Shown here one piece after another: positions 35,982 through 46,431 of a stretch of DNA of 64,000 nt. The notes under the pieces were generated by a model that saw only the letters and a list, made by a program, of their open reading frames with translations, was not told where the DNA came from and ran no database searches. Where the stretch lies: the NCBI GenBank assembly GCA_021018815.1, contig JAITYX010000078.1, forward strand, positions 434,001 to 498,000. Direction: 5' to 3'. The position numbers and the translations under genes are program-made. Source of the DNA: Talinum fruticosum (lineage: Eukaryota; Streptophyta; Magnoliopsida; Caryophyllales; Talinaceae). How positions within the stretch are numbered: the stretch's first letter is position 1; each line of letters begins with the position of its first letter.

Positions 35982-36521
35982 GATTTCCTTTTTGGCGCAA
36001 GTCCGTTGTATTATACATGATCGTAAAGTAGATGCCATGATTTTTTTGAAGTTTATGTAATTCATAAGATAATAATGAAATACGAATGAAATATTGAGGC
36101 CACCCCTTTAATTTCTTTTAACGATGCAAGATATAACAGAACCGGAATTCTCTTGTTGTGATTAACAATGTGGTCAATTTTACAAGACAACACATGAAGT
36201 GTACTTTGCAACATAGATAGAACATCAAGGAGTCAAATGGAAACAAAAGGTCATAAACAACGACTATTGTTTCCATTTGACTCCTCGACGTTCTACCCTT
36301 ATTTATGGATTGGCATACGTTGCAAAGTACACTTCATGTGTTTTCTTATAGAATTGGCCTCGTTGTTAATCACAACAACGAATTACGCTTCTGTTATATA
36401 TTGGGTTGTTAAAGGAAATTAAGGTTTATTATTGTCTTATGAATTACGTAAATTTCAAAAAAATCATGTCTACTTTATGATAAATGTATAATACATCAAA
36501 ATTGGAAGCAAAAAGGAAACC
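35982..36521. repeat. Long hairpin H1 in CACTA-2
   Basis: Imperfect palindrome with arms of about 264 bp (35982-36245) and 254 bp (36268-36521) around a 22 bp loop. Examples of pairing: GAAGTGTACTTTGCAAC with GTTGCAAAGTACACTTC, and GAGTCAAATGGAAACA with TGTTTCCATTTGACTC. No coding content. A flanking unit of about 110 bp (CCCCAAATACTTGTC...GATAAATT) precedes it at 35885 and again precedes hairpin H2 at 36580. Confidence 0.88.
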
Positions 36522-36684
36522 ATATATATATTATTATATACGTAAACAATTTTCTTACACAACAAATAGAAGGAAAGATACCTCCCCAAATACTTGTCGT
36601 AAAGATAAATTTTCTATCAAATTTATTTATTTTGATAAGTTGAAGTTGGAGGTGGACTAATTTATTCAATTACCTAAATTTTCA

Positions 36685-37309
36685 GTTTCCTTTCGGGTGC
36701 AAGTTTGTTGTATTATATATGATCGTAAACTAGAGTATTGATTTTTTTGAAATTTACGTAATGCATAAAAATGATAATGAATATCAATGAAATATTCAGG
36801 TCATCCATTTAGTTTGCTTTAACAACCCCGGACATAATTAGAACCAGAGTTCCTATAACCCTTATTGACTTTAGCAATGAGGTGGGATTCGATAGGCAAG
36901 ACATAGAGTTTATACGCAGTGTGGGTCGGTACATGAAGAAAGGAAAAAGGGATAAAGGATTCATCGGAGAAAAAGGTGATAAACAATAGGGAATTTTTAT
37001 TAGTTTTGTGATTGTTTATAACCTTTTTCTCCGATGAATTGTTTATCCTTTTTCCCTTTCTTCGTGTACCGACCCACGCGGCATATAAACTCTATGTCTA
37101 GCCTAGTGAATCCGACCTTATTGCTAAAGTCAATAAGGGTTATGGGAACTCGGTTCTAGTTGTGTCTTAGGTTGTTAAAGCGAATTAAAGGGATGACCTC
37201 AACATTTTATTCATATTAACTTATCCTATGCATCATGTAAAATTTCAAATAAAATCATGTCTAATTTATGATAACGTATAATACATCAAAATTGGAAGAA
37301 AAAGGAAAC
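36685..37309. repeat. Long hairpin H2 in CACTA-2
   Basis: Imperfect palindrome with arms 36685-36987 and 37011-37309 around a 23 bp loop. Pairing includes TCATCGGAGAAAAAGG with CCTTTTTCTCCGATGA, and AAGTCAATAAGGGTTAT with ATAACCCTTATTGACTT. The outer 110 bp or so of each arm is related to H1, but the inner sequence is different. Confidence 0.88.
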
Positions 37310-37333
37310 TATATATATATATATATATATATA

Positions 37334-37709
37334 TACACGTAAACAATTGGAAGCTAAAACAATTTTTGAATGGAAAGAGGGGTAGAGCCTTTATTAAGGG
37401 AGTTGGTAAGAATAATTCTTTGACTTAACTCTCTCCTTCAATCATAGAGAAAATAAGTTACAAAGAACTTCCTTGGCACTCATCAGCAAGTGACACGGCG
37501 GGTAGAGGCACCACTTCAAGCATGGTCTCATCGTCTAGTCCCCCCGGAGAGCAATGAATTGGTGGAGGGCCCTTTCTCTTGTTCTTCTCCGATTCGAAGG
37601 AACTTAACGAATGAGAAGGGGGAACCTCCGTAAGGAAAAGAACACGAACCTCCGTAAGGAAAAGAACAGGAACCTCTCTAAGAAGAAGTGAGGTTGTCCA
37701 CCTCTACCC
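37334..37709. other. CACTA-2 noncoding DNA
   Basis: No gene. It contains a local direct repeat of GGAACCTCCGTAAGGAAAAG (about 37622-37670). It appears to be CACTA-2 backbone between the hairpins and the nested small CACTA. Confidence 0.5.
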
Positions 37710-39177
37710 CACTACTACAAAAACACTATATAGCGACGGAAACTAGCGACGGAATCGAGTCCGTCGCTAATTAGCGACTGAAACAATGACTGAATCGACA
37801 TGTGTCGAGATAAAACCGTATTAGCGACGGAACTAGCGACGGAATTTAATTCCGTCGCTATTTTAGTCACTAGCGACGGACCTAACGACGGAAATGGAAA
37901 AAATAGCAACGGATTTTCGAAAAAAAAAAGTTAAAATTATTTTTCTTTTAATTAGCGACTGAGTCGATCCGTCGCTGATTCCGTCACTATATATATTTTT
38001 AAAATTTTTACCTTAGCGACGGAAAATTCCATCGCTAATTCCGTCGCTAAATGTAATTTTTAATTTTTTTTAAATTAGCTACGGAATTTTCCGTCGCTAA
38101 TTAAAAATTTTTAAAATTTTCAATTTGCCGCCTATCGTAATTTGAAAATATAAAAATTTTGAAATTTGAATTAGCGACGGAAAATTCCGTCGCTAATTCC
38201 GTCGCTAATCCGAATTTTCAAATTTAAATTTGCCGCCTATTTCATTTTTCAAATTTAAAAAATTTTCAAATTTTCGGTTAGCGACAGACGTTTCCGTCGC
38301 TGATTCCGTCGCTAAGTATAAAATTTGAAAAATTTTACGTTGACGAGCTATTAAAATTTCAAATGTGTTGGAAATTTTAAATTTTTTATTAGCGACGAAA
38401 TTTTCCGTCGCTAATTCCGTCGCTAATTAAATTTTTTAGTAGCGACGAATTTAATCCGTCGCTATTTTCGATATAAAATACGAATTTCAACGACACTCGG
38501 CGAACATAAGAACAAATAGAAGAAGGAGTGTGAGAGAGCGAGGGAGAGGCGAATCGATCGTTCGCCACCGCCGCCCACCTCCGCCACCGCTGCTCGCCGC
38601 CCGCCACCGCCGTACACGTCACCAACTAAGCACCTTTAACCTCTTGTAGGTATGCTTTCTCGATCCTCCCTTATTGTTAGTTGTATTTATAATTTACTTT
38701 GTTTACTATATAATTTCACATTTTAGAGGATTTGATATAACTTATTTTCATAGGTATGGTTGGAATGAGGTAGAAGATAAAGATAATGAGAAAGAGGAAG
38801 AAGAAGAGGAAAAGGAAGATGAAGAACATAACTTGTGTTTGTATAATTTACTTTGTTTACTCTTGTTTTTATTTTCAATTAGTTTTTATGGATGTTTGAA
38901 GTTGGATTATTTATGATTTTTGTGTTTGTATATGATTTTTGTATTTGAATTAAAGTTGAATTTGATGTTGTTATGTGACCGGATTATTTTCGATTTGTAT
39001 TTAATTGTAGATTTTTGTATTAACCACTCAAAACTATACAAAATTGTAAATTTTTTAAAAAATTCGCTAAAAATCAGCGACGGAATTTTACAATTCCGTT
39101 GCTAATTTTGAAATTCCGTCGCTAAATAACGTTTTCCGTCGCTATTTCCGTCGCTATATGACGATTTTCTAGTAGTC
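37710..39177 (+). mobile_element. Small non-autonomous CACTA of a second family
   Basis: Begins CACTACTACAAAAACACTAT and ends GATTTTCTAGTAGTC. The subterminal regions are packed with direct and inverted TAGCGACGGA / TCCGTCGCTA motifs (37733-38460 and 39075-39160), unlike the GACGACGGTT motif of CACTA-1, -2 and -3. The middle holds a GC-rich leader (38530-38620), a plausible intron and an acidic tail exon (about 38755-38840), looking like a deletion derivative. CACTA-1 has the homologous unoccupied site (TCTACCCCCGCACAAACTCC at about 24795). The last base and the 3 bp duplication are not clean. Confidence 0.8.
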
Positions 39178-39428
39178 CTACACGAACTCCAAGCAAGAAA
39201 AATACATAAGAGGAGTATCACTTTGGGATAATAATAAGGGAAATAGAGATTGCTCGTGAGGACCAACAAGCTGTATTACTTTTTGCACTTTCGCCACACT
39301 TCGCTCCGCACCTCTGTTGTTCTCATGTCATCTATTTTCTTAAAGTGATCCTTTTGTAGTAGATTTAGTTATGTGAGCTCACTCTTGATAGGCTCGTGGG
39401 CGAGATCATTGAATTTTTATATTGTCCA

Positions 39429-39636
39429 CCTCTTTGTGTATTCCTTTTCCAGGAAGAAAGATATGGTGTTACGTTTTTATGACTATATTGCTTGTTTGGA
39501 GTTCATGCAGAGGTAGCGTGGGCTGTAAATATGATGTATTATGTTCTCCAGGCTACCTCTGCAACAACTCCAAACAAGAAATATAGTCATAAAAACATAC
39601 CACATCTCTCTTCCTGAAAAGGAATACACAAATAGG
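39429..39636. repeat. Hairpin in CACTA-2 3' region
   Basis: Arms of about 94 bp with a loop of about 23 bp: TTTGTGTATTCCTTTTCCAG...GCAGAGGTAGC pairs with GCTACCTCTGC...AAAAGGAATACACAAA. It is homologous to the hairpin at 24889-25065 in CACTA-1. Confidence 0.85.
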
Positions 39637-40072
39637 AAATTCTTGTATTATTGGAAATTCTTGTATTTATGTTGGAAAATTGAGGTTGTTGGTTTGTTGT
39701 TGTGTAAGTTGTGATGTATTTTAGAGTGTATTTTGTACAAGGGGATGAAAAATACAAAAAAACTACTAAACAAAATACAGACCTATTAAGACGGTTCTTA
39801 CATTACAACCATTATCATAAGCCTGAAACAATTTGGCTTTCGGGCAGGACCTATGACGATGGTTCGTTAGACGGAACCGTCGTCATATGTAAATATATAG
39901 GCACCTATAACAACATTTATTACATGAGAACCATCGTCATAGGTGATCTTTTACTACGGTTGTTGAACCCTAGTTAAACATGCTACATACAACGACGACC
40001 ACATACACCACACCGTTAACCATCATTAAATATCGTTTTTAACCATAGTTAAAAGTGGTTCCTGTAGGAGTG

Positions 40073-40575
40073 AGGGATTCATAATCTTGTTCTATGGTTT
40101 TCAAAGGACTCGTAACTAACTCTCACTAGAAACTCGGATGCTGATTATGCTAGATACAACGTTCATAGAATGATCACATCAGGAGCATGCCAATTTACGG
40201 GTCAATCCCTCATCTCTTGACACTAAAAGAAACAGTAACTCGGTTGCTCTATCAAGCTGTTGAGGCCGAGCACATTACAGCTGGAGCTTGCTATGCTTAG
40301 ATCCTCTTGATCAATCAGCACTTGAAGGATCTTGGATTATTATTCACATTTATCCCAATCAAGTGTGACAATTAAAGTGCAATTAGCATCACTAAGAATA
40401 CGAGTTCAAAACACAAAGACTAAGCATATTGAGGTCGGTATCATTTCTTGAGAGACCATTTTGAGAAAGGTAATATTGAGCTTGAATATAGTCCTATTAA
40501 GTTTTAGTTAGTTGATATTTTCACTAAGCCTCTTAGTGAGGATTAGTTTTGTTTTATTAGGAATGAACTTGGCAT
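40073..40575 (+). pseudogene. copia RNase H, copy 2 continued
   Basis: Resumes exactly where 33195 stopped: a GATTCATAATCTTGTTCTAT stretch matches copy 1 at 8845. Recognisable are VEAEHITAGACYA (about 40258), KTKHIEV-type sequence (about 40418) and VDIFTKPLSED (about 40512), with stops and frameshifts. It is more decayed than copy 1. Confidence 0.82.
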
Positions 40576-40982
40576 GATTAATGCATGATTATGAGATTTA
40601 TTGCATAATTCATTTATTTATGATTATGTGTTATATGCTTGTGTTTAGATAACAAATGAATGTTTACTCAAAGTGAAGCCGAGCTATGAGTTATTAATAT
40701 TCCGAGTGTTCTTAGTCACTCAAAAAATTGACTGAGTCGGACTCACACTATGAGAAAAATGGACATCAAAATTCGAGAGATCATTTCTAGATAAATGGAG
40801 AATCTCATAAATGTTTTTGAAAGCTCTTTCTCTCTCTCTCTCTTTGTCACGCGAACAGTCAATAGAAACTAGTCGTTGGAAAAAGCTGTTGGAAAACTAG
40901 GCATTACGGTGCGGAACGACACACGTCTAAGAACCGTTGCTTGGTATTTAGGTCGGAAAGACAGGTTGGAAGCCCTTTTTAG

Positions 40983-40992
40983 CTATAAATAG
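40983..40992 (+). promoter_or_regulatory. TATA box before the third ORF, copy 2
   Basis: CTATAAATAG, 116 bp before the ATG at 41099, followed by a pyrimidine-rich stretch. It is the counterpart of 9767 and 14171. Confidence 0.6.
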
Positions 40993-41098
40993 CACCGCTT
41001 GACGTTATTTTCCTCACTTTACCAACTTATTACTTGCACTCTTGCTCTCTTTGCTCTCAAACACTCTCTCGATCACTTTCTCTAATCTATTTGCAAAC

Positions 41099-42725
41099 AT
41101 GGATAAGAGAGGTGTCTGCTCAAGAAGGAGGTTCAGCCACTAAGAAGGCCGGAACTAAGTCTACTCAGTCGGAGATTTCGTTAGGTAAGGGAAAAGAACT
41201 TGCCTCGGTTGCTCCAAAATTCTTTGTCGCTCATCATTTCATTCTAGACAACAAATTCTTTCCCTACACCTCTTTCTCCTGGTTGAAACACATCAAGAAA
41301 ACTGGTGTGTACAACTATTTGTGCATTTGTGAGTACATCTATCCAAGCCTGGTCTCCGAATTCTACCCTTAAATGACTCGCCAATGAAGGCTTCATAACT
41401 TCCTGTTCAAGGTAAGACTGCGTAGATCAACTTTGCTTTACTTCATAAACTTTTTGATGTAAAGACTCTTTTCTTAACTCCAACCCTGCTCCCTTCAATG
41501 AAGTCGCGAACAACATCTTTGAAAAGTTTGCTAAAGAAGTTCCTGAGTCTAGAAAGAATTTTTCGTGACTCGGATGAAGTCGAAGCAAGATTTCTTTGCT
41601 GCATTCTGATGAGAATTTTCTTCTCCCATCATTCCTATAAGGAGAACCCCAACTCAAAGGTTCTCAAAGTTCTCTATGATATTCACAAGGGCTACAAAGT
41701 ATATCTTTTCCCTTCAATTCTAGAGCAGATGGCAACCGTGCTCGCTTGGTATGAGAAATCTACTCCTTTTCCTTTTGGGGCACTTATGACTGCTACTTTT
41801 AAGCGGTTTCAGGTCCCTCTTCCCTCTAATCCCATGGCTTGCTCCGAACCTGCGATCTATTTGGGCAGGAATGAGCTTACGGAGCTAGGCTACCAGGAAC
41901 TCAAACCTGGAATCTAGATTCATGCGCTCGAGTTACCTCTTCCTCCTTAGACTCGGACAACGCCCGAGGTTCCACTACTGACTGTTGAACGTTCTACTTC
42001 TCAACCTACTCCTTCTCTTGAGTCGTTTGCACAAATAGCGAATAAATTTGCTTCTTTGATAAAGGATTTTCAATCAACTGTGAAAATCTTCAAAAATTTT
42101 ATTCCATCCTTAGTTCTCGCTGCAAAAACAAGCTCGAGTCTCGGCTCCGCGAGAACCAAGAACTTATTTATGAGCTTAAGGAGATCATCAAGGAACACGC
42201 GATCGGATCGGACGACATCATAAGTTTAGATCGAAAGTAGCTGAGGACTCGGAAAACACTCGATACTTATGAGGAGTCCTCCAGCCCTACTAAGTTATCA
42301 TTAGCTGAAGTTGAGGAAGAACTTGAAGGCTGAGAAAGAAGCCGAGGAAGAAGCTGATGTAGAGAAAGTAGAAGGAAAAGCTGAAAAAGGAGAGAAAGAA
42401 GAAGAAAACAAAGGGGAAGAAGTCTGGTCAGCTCGAGGATCACGGTAATAAAGAGTCCGAGTTGATCTCTTCGATCATGCTCCGAGTGGCTCGAAGAAGT
42501 TGGCGATGTTGGTTAGTCGAAAGCCCCTGCCTTAGAAGCCTAGCCAGCAATTATCTTTGAGGAAGAAGAAGAAGTTACGGACGATATGCCTTTGGTTCCA
42601 AGAACCAAGACACCAATACTTCTTGATGTACCAATTCTGCAGCCTCCTCGCTCAACTACTTCCACACAAGCATATAGGCGAAGGCGTAGTGCTCGCTCCT
42701 CAACCTCAAGACAACCCACCCCTTA
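41099..42725 (+). pseudogene. Third ORF (env-like position), copia copy 2
   Basis: Starts MDKRGVCS. An open stretch to 41372 carries GKGKELASVAPKFFVAHHFI, LDNKFFPYTSFSWLKHIKKT and GVYNYLCICEYIYPSLVSEF. Further blocks are NSNPAPFNEVANNIFEKFAK-type sequence (about 41485), RNFSRDSDEVEAR (about 41555) and FKRFQVPLPSNPMACSEPAI (41799-41858). A Lys/Glu-rich tail and a Pro-rich end (SFL...QPPRSTTSTQAYRRRR-like, about 42640-42700) follow. No transmembrane or protease site is evident. It is frameshifted several times. Confidence 0.72.
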
Positions 42726-43244
42726 ATTTTTTTTTCTCGGATGTCTAACATCTTTTGTACTTACTTGCTTTTTCTTCCATCCTTTTGGTATTTTGCTGAA
42801 ATACATAGGGGAGAGAAATAGATAGAAAATTTTAGATGTTTGGTCTAGGGAAGTTTTTCCTTTCTTCCGAGTTTAGTTGTTTGTTTGTTTCTTGTATATA
42901 TGACTCCGGGAAAGCATGAAATCTATTTTCCGAACATATATGTTTCGAGTCACATATTTTTTTTATTCAAATAGCTCGATACTTGACTCTTTAACATCTC
43001 TGTTTCTAACCTTCATTTTTTTTTATATTCTTAGCTCGATACTTGACTCTTTAGCATATCTACTCGATTATTTTTCTTCTTTCTCTAATTAATGACAAGA
43101 AACATGTGTTGAGTTATGTTTTGATCTAAGCTGCACCTATCAATATCTTAGGTTCCGATTAAGATCTTCTTTTGCTCCGATCAAATCGTTATGAAAACTA
43201 AACTAATTCAATTGACAAGTTTCTATCTTAAGTATGGAATGCCT

Positions 43245-43263
43245 TTCATCAAAAAGGGGAGAT
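43245..43263 (+). promoter_or_regulatory. Polypurine tract, copy 2
   Basis: TTTCATCAAAAAGGGGAGAT abuts the LTR start TGAAAACTC. It is identical to the tract at 16468. Confidence 0.85.
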
Positions 43264-43884
43264 TGAAAACTCATGTATAACTCTCTATCTCTCTTAGATT
43301 TTGATTTTAAGTCATTCCGAGCTTTATAGAAACTTCTATCTAAGTTTTCATTTTGTTCCGACCCACTCGAAAGCACGTTATTACATATCTCTCTTAACTA
43401 TACTTCGACCCACTCGGACGTCACTCGGAACTATTGCACGAACAAATAATCTCTCTAACTTATTTATTCCGATCACCGACTTCTTGCTTCAAGTTAAAAT
43501 GAATTACAACGTTAATTATATGCTTTAAGTCGATCTATTTCTGGAGAATTATTTGTTGGATAAAGTTCATGTATCTTGATATTTTATTTGTTCTAAGTTG
43601 ATCATTTAAGGATTGACTCAAGAAGAAATCTAAACCTAATGGATATTAGACTCAGAAAATTCAATTAGTGGATTTGACTTGATGCTTGGATTAGTACTTG
43701 TCCGTGATTTTCTACCCCAAAAGGGTTTCCATGTACTTCGTTTGTCAATCTTTCCGAGTCCAATTTAGACTCGGAATTTGCTTCGCTCACTTATGTGCAA
43801 AAAGACTTTAATTTTAATTAAAATCTTCCATCACTCTATTCACCCACTCTAGGGTGACTTAACCTCTCTAATAGCAAACCTTCA
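43264..43884 (+). repeat. 3' LTR, type 2, internally deleted (621 bp)
   Basis: Matches the ends of the shared LTR (TGAAAACTCATGTATAAC... and ...TCTAATAGCAAACCTTCA). About 660 bp in the middle are missing at about 43660, including the TATA box and the paired boxes, so it cannot drive transcription. Confidence 0.85.
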
Positions 43885-45206
43885 AAGTCATAATGAAGAA
43901 AATGCACAAGCTTAATTATGAGCTAAGAAGATCATGTGTACATATTTAAAAGTGCATTTGCCAATTTTGGATTAAGAAGTTCTGTTTTTGGATCCTTTTT
44001 TTTAACCCACTTTCCCTGCTTATATGTATGTTATAAAATTCCATGTGATTAGTTTTACTTTTTTATTGGTTTTATTTTCCTATCTATGATATTTATGGGA
44101 TATAACGTTCATCCAAAATAAATTGTTAGAATACATAGATTATCAAGGTAACAAGTGTCAATATTGGATTGCTTATATTTCATATTTCTTTTTTCTCTTT
44201 TTACGTTTTACGTTAATACTATTCCTAAGTATACATATGTATACATGTAATTAATGTTGAGGGTTTTTCTTAAAAGTAAGTTGAAAGTAATAACTCCATA
44301 AGTTGATGAACATTTGCGTGTCCCTTAACTATGAATTGTGTTTGCACATTGTTGAGAAATCAGCCATTCTCTAAGCTTCACTTTGTATATGAAACTTAGC
44401 GCAATGATGCGGAAGCGAATTTAGGATAACAAAACAATATCAAGAATGAAATGGAAATCGATAAACAGAAAACGGAACAAGAATTCAACATGGAAACCCA
44501 AACTGGGAAAAAACAATGAACGACACAAGTAAACTGATTCTACAATTATAAGAGAGTACAAGAACGATCTCAAAATCAAGACCTTCCCAAAAGCTTCACT
44601 TTTTACTCTTTTTACGTTAATACTCTTCATAAGTCGTGCCATCTTGTTGTCCCTCCGTTTGCTATGCGACTTGGTCTCTTCTTGTTGAGGCACGGTCACG
44701 GCATGTATAGCTTGGTCGTGCCTCCTTTTGCTAATATTGTTAGGTATTTTCGAGCCACATCCAACACACATATTGCAAGATAGTAAACATATCCCTCCAA
44801 AATTTTATATCATCCACCCATTTTTACTTTTTTTAATTAATATTTAATCGGCTAACAGTATTGAAACACGTTAATATAGTATTCACGATCTGCACCAAAA
44901 AATATAGTATTCACGATACAAAATGTACTTAATCTGATTAATAATTTTTGTATTTACTATTACACCTTAACCGATAAATTTATTAAGAAAAGATAAGAAC
45001 GCTCAATCTTCCAATCTTACTCCTAGCCTAATGTCCGACCTGTTACCAACTTTTGTTTTGTTCATATGTTGTTGAATATTTTTTGCAAAAGCATAAACGT
45101 TTTGCTTGGCCCTTGTTTGATTTTTTCCTCTCCTTCTTGGCCTTTTCGAACTCTCTACATCACCTCCCCTTGCAAACAGAAATTCTCAAATACTATCAAA
45201 TATCAT
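43885..45206. other. Low-repeat intergenic DNA, no gene seen
   Basis: AT-rich, with no similarity that I can see to the transposons in the window. A 116-codon minus-strand frame at 44421-44771 has a Lys/Arg-rich half and a hydrophobic half but no recognisable motif, and I do not call it a gene. It may be flanking DNA of the copia array. Confidence 0.4.
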
Positions 45207-45700
45207 GTGGGAGTTTGAAAAATGGGTTATAAAAGGCCCCATATTGATGAATGAAAGGGCATTAAGAATGTTTACAGTAAGGTTTTTAACTACTCCTCCT
45301 CATGTTAATTGATTTGTAATGAAATGTCGCTTAAGTTTATACATAGTTCTCATTGAATACCCAATTTATATAAATGTATAGCATGGTATCAGAGCAACTA
45401 TTTGTTGTTTGCCACCATCTCATATTTGGTTAAATGCATGTTTTGGGCCAAGTTAGTAGTTCATTTTTGTTCGCCACCATTCCAGATTTGGTTCAGTATA
45501 CTTGTTATGTCTTATTAGAAATCCACGCATGGGAGAGCATGTTGGAATGTGAGAAATGGGTTATAAAAAAATCCCATATTGCTAAATGAAAGGCCATTAA
45601 GAATGTTAGAAGTTTGTGAACAACTTACTTTACCCATTGCTAAATTTAGGATGGAATTTTCCTTGCACTTATACACCATTAATTTAAGATCCAGTTTAGA
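45207..45700 (+). mobile_element. TRIM-like mini LTR retrotransposon
   Basis: Two related segments, 45207-45384 and 45541-about 45700, share GAGAAATGGGTTATAAAA, CCCATATTG and GGCATTAAGAATGTT-like stretches. The first ends TATAGCA and is followed at once by TGGTATCAGAGC (45385-45396), a perfect initiator Met tRNA primer site. The second starts TGTTGGAATGTG after the purine-rich GGGAGAGCA. About 156 bp lie between, with no coding. This is the layout of a terminal-repeat retrotransposon in miniature. The second LTR decays after about 75 bp and I see no target duplication. Confidence 0.55.
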
Positions 45701-46192
45701 AATAATATTCAACATACCAATATTTGAAGACTACCATGATATTATGTTTTTAGCATACGTTCATATATGTTTATTAGTTCATGCTGCGATCAGATATATC
45801 TTATAATCGGACTTACCTTAAACGATCAAGTAAAGGTTCACATTCTTTCATGACCTTGACTCATAAATGTGCCTAATGGAGTTGATTTGAAGTACAAATT
45901 GGGACAACTTGGAACAGTTTTGACATGCTTCTGTCAACTTTGTTTTTCTTTTTTCTGTTTTTTTAAAGCGATAATCTTAAAGCGCGAATAACCTTCAAAA
46001 TTAGAATAAATATGAAACAATTTAGGTTATCCTTGTACAAGACTAAATTGTTAATCCAAAGCAAGCAATGCCTACCATGTTAGCTTTCGTGAGGTTTGGT
46101 GCTGTTGCTATATATATACCAATAGCTAGATATGGTAGTGCTAAGTAAGGTCTAAATTTTCTACTCAATTTCACAATAGGATAAACTTAGAT

Positions 46193-46195
<3 letters not shown>

Positions 46196-46262
<67 letters not shown>
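46196..46262. repeat. (AT)n microsatellite
   Basis: About 33 uninterrupted AT units, 170 bp downstream of the candidate gene's stop codon. Confidence 0.97.
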
Positions 46263-46266
<4 letters not shown>

Positions 46267-46431
46267 ACTTGATTGTTTGACGAGTACTATTATGAAGAAC
46301 ACAAAAGCTAAATTACAGACTAATAGCTACATATACTACCATTAGTACTTAAAATACTATGGTAACCATCATCCATCTAGCTAGCCATAACCAAATTACC
46401 TTACATTATTACAACACATAAAGATAGATGA

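Larger units (their letters stand above)
33196..40072 (+). mobile_element. CACTA-2, non-autonomous, TSD AGG
   Basis: Starts CACTACTACGAAACCACTTT and ends AAAAGTGGTTCCTGTAGGAGTG. The flanks are AAG (33193-33195) and AGG (40073-40075). The uninterrupted RNase H of copia copy 1 reads CTTGCAGGGACTCGG (8837-8851), so the target was AGG and the 5' copy has one substitution. It shares both ends, the leader (33450-33980) and the 3' region (39180-40072) with CACTA-1 but has no transposase sequence. It would have depended on an autonomous relative. It contains an inverted solo LTR, two long hairpins and a small CACTA of another family. Confidence 0.92.
26053..43884 (+). mobile_element. Sirevirus-like copia copy 2
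   Basis: A nearly full-length but dead element: 5' LTR 26053-28937, primer site, gag, pol, third ORF, polypurine tract and 3' LTR 43264-43884. CACTA-2 (33196-40072) splits RNase H, and a solo LTR splits the 5' LTR. With these removed the element is about 9.4 kb, long for copia but normal for Sireviruses that carry a third ORF. The integrase core is deleted and many stops are present. Confidence 0.88.

Noticed and set aside
38674..38916. 80-codon frame with a Glu-rich acidic run
   Set aside because: It spans an apparent intron and the tail exon of the small CACTA. Only the acidic piece looks exonic, and it is part of a deletion derivative.
44421..44771. 116-codon minus-strand frame with a hydrophobic C-terminal half
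   Set aside because: No recognisable domain, unusual composition and no promoter or splice evidence. Length alone is not enough in AT-rich DNA.
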